This document shows positions 10,731 to 15,000 of a DNA stretch of 15,000 nt, piece by piece. Source of the stretch: Glandiceps talaboti (Eukaryota > Hemichordata > Enteropneusta > Spengelidae); contig NC_135566.1 of assembly GCF_964340395.1 (NCBI RefSeq), positions 18,810,001 to 18,825,000 of the forward strand. Direction: 5' to 3'. The translations under genes and the position numbers were made by a program. Each line of letters opens with the position of its first letter. Within the stretch, counting starts at the first letter, position 1. Below the pieces are notes generated by a model. The model was not told the DNA's origin and did not search any database. It saw only the letters and a list, made by a program, of their open reading frames with translations.

Positions 10731-10951
10731 TATAATTTAAAAAAAGAAACTTTCCATAAAATACACAAAGTCTAAATAATGCAATGGAAAAGAAAATGTT
10801 CCACAAATGTTCCTTATGTCTAAAAATATCAAAAATAAGTTTAAGTTCAGATAATGTCAGAGAATGTGCGACTTGACCAGCTAGATGCATGAAACGTGTA
10901 TACAAATGATTACACATGTGCGCATGTGCAAAATGGGTTAGCTATAGCTAA

Positions 10952-10959
10952 TATAAATA
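10952..10959 (+). promoter_or_regulatory. TATAAATA, possible TATA box upstream of the coding exon
   Basis: TATAAATA matches the animal TATA consensus and lies 274 bp before the ATG, upstream of the possible donors at 11027 and 11079. In AT-rich DNA this may be chance, so it competes with the upstream-exon model. Confidence 0.2.
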
Positions 10960-11192
10960 AGAATAATACTTTTTGCCCTGAACGGCCTCCCATAGACAAG
11001 TGAAACGTTGGTTGACCGGGCTTTCTGTGAGCAGGAAACGGTTTGGTGAATGTACTGACGATTGGAACAACAGTGCGAGTGAGTACTTCCCCATTAACCA
11101 CAGACAAGTTTGTGCCTGAATGGAGGCTTCCGTAAACATTAACGTTCATTTAAATTCTTAATGTGGTTCTTTTCTTTTGCAATTTCTCTCAG

Positions 11193-11232
11193 TTTAAAAC
11201 AGCATACGAAGAGATTGACAAACTCCAAAATA
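11193..11232 (+). promoter_or_regulatory. Probable 5' UTR part of the first coding exon, with acceptor at 11191-11192
   Basis: A pyrimidine-rich run ending TTTCTCTCAG at 11192 looks like a genuine 3' splice site, so the leader would be 40 nt. Possible upstream donors are 8774 (CAG|GTGAGT), 11079 (GA|GTGAGT) and 11027 (CT|GTGAGC). A TATAAATA at 10952-10959 could instead start a transcript about 250 bp before the ATG. Use as a trans-splice acceptor cannot be excluded. Confidence 0.45.
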
Positions 11233-11394
11233 ATGGCGAACCGACAACCAGCTGTATACGACATGGAACGTTGGATTGGCCGTGTAGCGCTTGTAACAGG
11301 GGCCGCTTCTGGCATCGGGGCAGCGATAACTCGGAAGCTTACGGAACATGGGATGATAGTTTATGGTTGTGATTTGTTCCCAGATAAAATCGAG
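11233..11394 (+). CDS. DHRS11: DHRS11-like short-chain dehydrogenase, first coding exon (residues 1-54)
   Basis: This exon encodes the N-terminal Rossmann half-fold of a classical SDR, a family that performs NAD(P)-dependent carbonyl/hydroxyl redox reactions; DHRS11 relatives act as cytosolic 3-keto/17-keto reductases. Visible are the MERW start characteristic of DHRS11 (residues 11-14), beta-strand 1 RVALVTG, the glycine-rich loop TGAASGIG (22-29), helix alphaB, and beta-strand 2 MIVYGCD ending in Asp47. The start at 11233 is chosen because A at -3 and G at +4 fit Kozak and because it gives a short tail before MERW, as in relatives; Met11 (11263) is an alternative. The frame stays open up to an ATG at 11161, but that extension crosses a probable splice acceptor at 11191-11192. 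The exon ends at GAG|GTATAT after Ile-Glu, phase 0. Asp47 is odd: DHRS11 relatives usually have Ala-Arg here. Family assignment is firm; orthology among DHRS11 paralogues is inferred. Confidence 0.9.
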
Positions 11395-11463
11395 GTATAT
11401 GTAAAAGTTATGTACTATACTGCGAACGTAGACTCTTCCACAGTCCTTGACTTCGTAGAATTC

Positions 11464-11486
11464 GGGGTGGGGTGGGATGGGGTGGG
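11464..11486 (+). other. G-quadruplex motif in the 5' part of the intron
   Basis: Five runs of 3-4 G separated by 1-2 nt (GGGG T GGGG T GGG AT GGGG T GGG) lie on the coding strand about 70 bp after the donor at 11395. The pattern meets strict G4 criteria. Confidence 0.75.
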
Positions 11487-11875
11487 TACTCTCATAGAAA
11501 GTTACATAACGCCCAAATGGGTTACTTTTCCGCGAAAAATTCCTACATATGGGTTGCCTTTTCATTTATAATTCCCGCATCATAGGGTTGATACCATGAA
11601 TAATGTCTTCATATTTTAGAAATACCTTCACGGCATGAGAATAAAGGTGTCTGACTGGATCTTGTGACTAGAAATACTTAACAGTGGGTCTTATATACTA
11701 GTAGTATGCGTAGGTGATTTGAATGTGGGCCGTACACCCCTGACCCCCTTGTCTAGTTCCTATACAGTATCGTTACGATTTATAGCTTCACTCACAGAAC
11801 TACAGGCTGGTCATCCAGACTACCCCCGAGGGTTGTATTATTGTAATTTACATTTACTTACACCGAATAGCTGTA

Positions 11876-11911
11876 ACCATGGAGGTATACTTGTAATTAT
11901 ACCTCCATGGT
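11876..11911. repeat. Perfect 14-bp inverted repeat (hairpin)
   Basis: ACCATGGAGGTATA (11876-11889) and TATACCTCCATGGT (11898-11911) are exact reverse complements around an 8-nt spacer. It lies in the DHRS11-like intron and may be a remnant of a fold-back element. Confidence 0.85.
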
Positions 11912-12278
11912 GTAACTATGTCTAAAATCATCCGTCCTTCCTGTATCGAGTACACTGTAAGGTCTTACTGCTCACTGCTACAAAGCAGATGAAACCAGAT
12001 CAATGGAGAAGACGTAGACGTGACTGTTGGTTTCACTGCTGGGTTAGCTAACAACTCGTGTTTACTTGGACAAATCAAGTATATAATACGTAGCCACTGT
12101 TGAGTTACGAGTTCAGAAATATGTACTCTGAAAGACCGACTGTTTTATAGTGTAATAGAGTTGGCAAAGCACGCACTGTCTTACATTCAGGACTGGTCTC
12201 TCTCTAGAAATACTTTTACATTTTTCAGATTCGGGTCTCTCAAAATGACTTTTCAGGTGTTGATGTAATTTATACGGA

Positions 12279-12515
12279 GTGATTTTTAATTTCCGACGTT
12301 TTCACGTGTGAAAATGTCTGAAATTAAAATCAATCGCGGTGGAAAAATTTCCACCCGGTGTAAATAATTTCCACCGTGGTGTAAACAATTTTTCAGATTG
12401 ATTATCAATTTCCGACATTTGTTTCTTTGGTTTTGTATTTTCCACATTTTCAGTTTTGGACTTTGACAATTAACTGAAAAAATCACAGGTGAAAATGTTG
12501 GAAATTCAAAATCAC
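12279..12515. mobile_element. Nested fold-back (MITE-like) element, 237 bp
   Basis: Terminal inverted repeats of 33 bp (12279-12311 and 12483-12515) match at 29 positions and start GTGATTTTTAATTTCC. Inside are three further inverted repeats: an 18-bp arm hairpin at 12288-12325 with CACGTG at its tip, a perfect GGTGGAAA/TTTCCACC hairpin at 12338-12355, and a pair at 12315-12335 and 12396-12417. No clear target-site duplication and no coding potential are seen. Confidence 0.6.
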
Positions 12516-12988
12516 CAAATGACACTAACAAGCCACCGTAGATTTCTCATAATTTATGAAAATATGTATACATGATTTTTGATATGGAATTCCATGTATT
12601 TGTGTTACATAACTTTATGTACATGATGTACATGTCAATGAATAGTCTTTTACAGAATGTATATCGAAGCCCGCCTCCTTCCGGTCGGGAGATGGGAGGC
12701 TATACGATTGTTGTTGAATCAGACAACGCGTTTTACTCAACTACTTACCATATTGTATTTTTTTATTTTTCGGATGACATTAGCACACTGTTTAGAACAA
12801 TTATAGTGTACCTGGTATTGTACCGGATATTTTGCTTGCGTAATACTAACAGAGAACAATTGTGTCCATTGATCAAAATCTTGACTGTACATTATATATC
12901 CCCCCTGGATGGCAAGAAATAATAATAGTAAACGCTCTCTGTTGTGACATGCAGTTTGCATATTTTTTTCGTGGCTAGGTGCCACTTA

Positions 12989-13276
12989 GGCCTAATAAAA
13001 AATTGTGTGGTTCCGGTTATGCTCACTTTTAGAATAGGTGGTGTAGGTAGATTTTTTATTTTATTTTATTATATTTTTTTTCATGTGTGAGTGTCTATAG
13101 TTCAGGTTTTCCATTGTTTTCCAAATGGTCTCTGTGTTGTTTATTTATTCCTATCAGATGTACAGCCATTAGAGATTGGAAGTACAATCTCGTGAGACTT
13201 CGCAATCAATGTTTATCGGCAGTGAAAAGCTAGTTGGGGTCGGATAACCGGAACCTAAAAAATATTATTTTTGGCC
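12989..13276. mobile_element. PIF/Harbinger-type MITE, 288 bp, TTA target-site duplication
   Basis: The element begins GGCCTAATAAAAAA (12989) and ends in the inverted counterpart ATTATTTTTGGCC (13276). An inner perfect 12-bp inverted repeat, GGTTCCGGTTAT (13009-13020) and ATAACCGGAACC (13244-13255), makes terminal repeats of about 32 bp. TTA directly flanks both ends (12986-12988 and 13277-13279). A TWA duplication with GG-starting ends is the known signature of PIF/Harbinger and Tourist-like MITEs. No transposase is encoded, so it is non-autonomous. Confidence 0.7.
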
Positions 13277-13439
13277 TTAATTAATTGAAACTCCACGTGT
13301 TAAAGTCCCCTTTAAAAAGGTAACAATTGCCCCGCACAGCAAGTGCAACAATATTCACTGGATTGGTATAGAAAATCACGGAAACACAAATTGTTAGAAA
13401 ATGAACAAGACAACCGAAACATACTCATACTCATACTCA

Positions 13440-14144
<705 letters not shown>

Positions 14145-14552
14145 GAGTCTTAGCTAAGCTACACTCAAAGTTAACACGTATATATTCACAAACACCACCA
14201 TCACACCACCACTTGCACACCACATCACACCACATGAATATATGGCAGTGATAAAGTTTAATTAGCTGTCTCCAAAAACTTCAAGCGTGTATTTAACTAA
14301 AAAATAAATGGTAAATGAAACTTCAATTATACAAACAACGAAAAGTGAAGGTGGGGAAAGGAAGGATAAGATCATATCATCCAGAACAGTTCATAACTTA
14401 GGTAGTCGTCTACAACTGGATATCGTTACGTGTTCTTCATCGATACAACGTCTTTTCACTTTGTTAAGGGAAACTTATTTAGATACCCGTTTACTCCTGT
14501 TTACAAGCTTATATTCACGTCACTTTGATGATCTCTTAACTTTATATTACAG

Positions 14553-14762
14553 GAAATGTCTAAGGAGTTGAAAGGTTCGTCTGCTAGAGGACAACTTTAT
14601 CCTTATAAGTGTAATTTGAAAGAGGAAAGTGAAATTCTTGACATGTTTGAAGAAATCAAGAAACAACATGGCGGTGTGGATGTTTGTGTAAACAATGCTG
14701 GTTTGAACCATGCATCTACTTTACTGGAGGGAAAGACGTCACACTGGAGAAACATTGTTGAT
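14553..14762 (+). CDS. DHRS11: DHRS11-like short-chain dehydrogenase, second coding exon (residues 55-124)
   Basis: The exon begins after TTTATATTACAG and reads GAA ATG TCT in phase 0, continuing Ile-Glu of the previous exon as Glu-Met-Ser-Lys-Glu. It encodes beta-strand 3 (YPYKCNL, 70-76), an acidic/basic helix (EEIKKQHGG), and beta-strand 4 with the structural SDR motif NNAG at 101-104 within VDVCVNNAGL. The block from PYKCNL to NNAGL resembles animal DHRS11 closely. It ends at GTTGAT|GTAGGT; the open frame reaches a stop two codons further, so the donor is required. The expected next exon would resume with Val-Asn in the NVxxxxxxT region. Catalytic Ser and YxxxK are not in the window; about 124 of an expected 250-260 residues are present, so the gene runs off the right edge. 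Asn75 replaces the Asp common in the adenine-binding CDL motif. Confidence 0.9.
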
Positions 14763-15000
14763 GTAGGTTGATCTCTTGAGTCTTACGATTGATGGATCAG
14801 TCGATAAACAGACACACTAAATTAAAATTAACGAATTTTGGTAAATACCCGAGATTTGTTGGTTAATTGAGACACACACACTGGTGACAATCACTTTACG
14901 TACATATATCTTTATCCAGCCATCAATCCATCCATCCATCCACCATCCAGCCAGCCAGCCAGCCAGCCACCCATCTCATTTTGTCTGTGTCTGTGTCTGT
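14763..15000 (+). other. Start of the next intron of the DHRS11-like gene, with tetranucleotide repeats
   Basis: The sequence begins with donor GTAGGT. From about 14919 to 14968 there is a compound CCAT/CCAG tetranucleotide microsatellite, and the window ends in (TCTGTG)n. No coding similarity is visible. Confidence 0.7.

Noticed and set aside
11161-11232. N-terminal extension (signal-anchor-like) of the SDR starting at 11161
   Set aside because: The stretch covers a pyrimidine tract and splice acceptor, and DHRS11 relatives begin a few residues before MERW.
11194-11565. Minus-strand ORF opposite the first coding exon
   Set aside because: It is the antisense shadow of the SDR exon and intron start, with no recognisable domain.

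Overview
This is a gene-poor, AT-rich eukaryotic nuclear window. Long spliced introns, many dinucleotide microsatellites, MITE-like fold-back elements and the absence of compact ORFs all point to an animal genome. The one gene I recognise is the 5' half of a classical short-chain dehydrogenase/reductase closest to animal DHRS11 (SDR24C family). Repeat content and base composition fit a marine invertebrate (lancelet, hemichordate, mollusc or similar), but I cannot name the species from the sequence. There is no sign of a bacterial, phage or viral gene system.

Layout. Positions 1-8,500 hold no gene I can support. They contain simple repeats ((TGTATA)n near 2.2 kb, ACC-rich near 3.55 kb, a long (TA)n/(CA)n at 5.0-5.15 kb), a 27-bp micro-hairpin flanked by direct repeats (1.23 kb), two copies of a short dispersed repeat (5.15 and 5.72 kb), three minisatellites (6.31, 6.72 and 8.94 kb), a family of GGGTCA-rich degenerate repeats (6.45-8.26 kb), and a higher-order tandem array at 7.51-7.88 kb that carries four ATTTGCAT octamers and is bracketed by a 47-bp direct repeat.

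Positions 8,640-8,773 form a CpG-richer island ending in a consensus donor (CAG|GTGAGT). I suggest it is a 5' untranslated exon of the DHRS11-like gene. The first coding exon is 11,233-11,394 (preceded by a good acceptor at 11,192) and the second is 14,553-14,762. Both junctions are phase 0 and join to a continuous 124-residue N-terminal half with TGxxxGxG and NNAG motifs. The catalytic Ser and YxxxK should lie in exons beyond 15,000.

The introns are full of young-looking repeats. Two near-identical ~570-bp units, each preceded by a long (GA)n tract, lie in the same orientation on either side of the first coding exon. Intron 11,395-14,552 also holds a strong G-quadruplex motif just after the donor, a perfect 14-bp hairpin, a nested fold-back element, and a 288-bp PIF/Harbinger-type MITE with a TTA target-site duplication.

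The most checkable findings are the cofactor-site residues of the enzyme (Asp at the end of beta-strand 2, Asn where CDL is usual), the proposed 5' exon, the twin repeats around the coding exon, and the octamer array.
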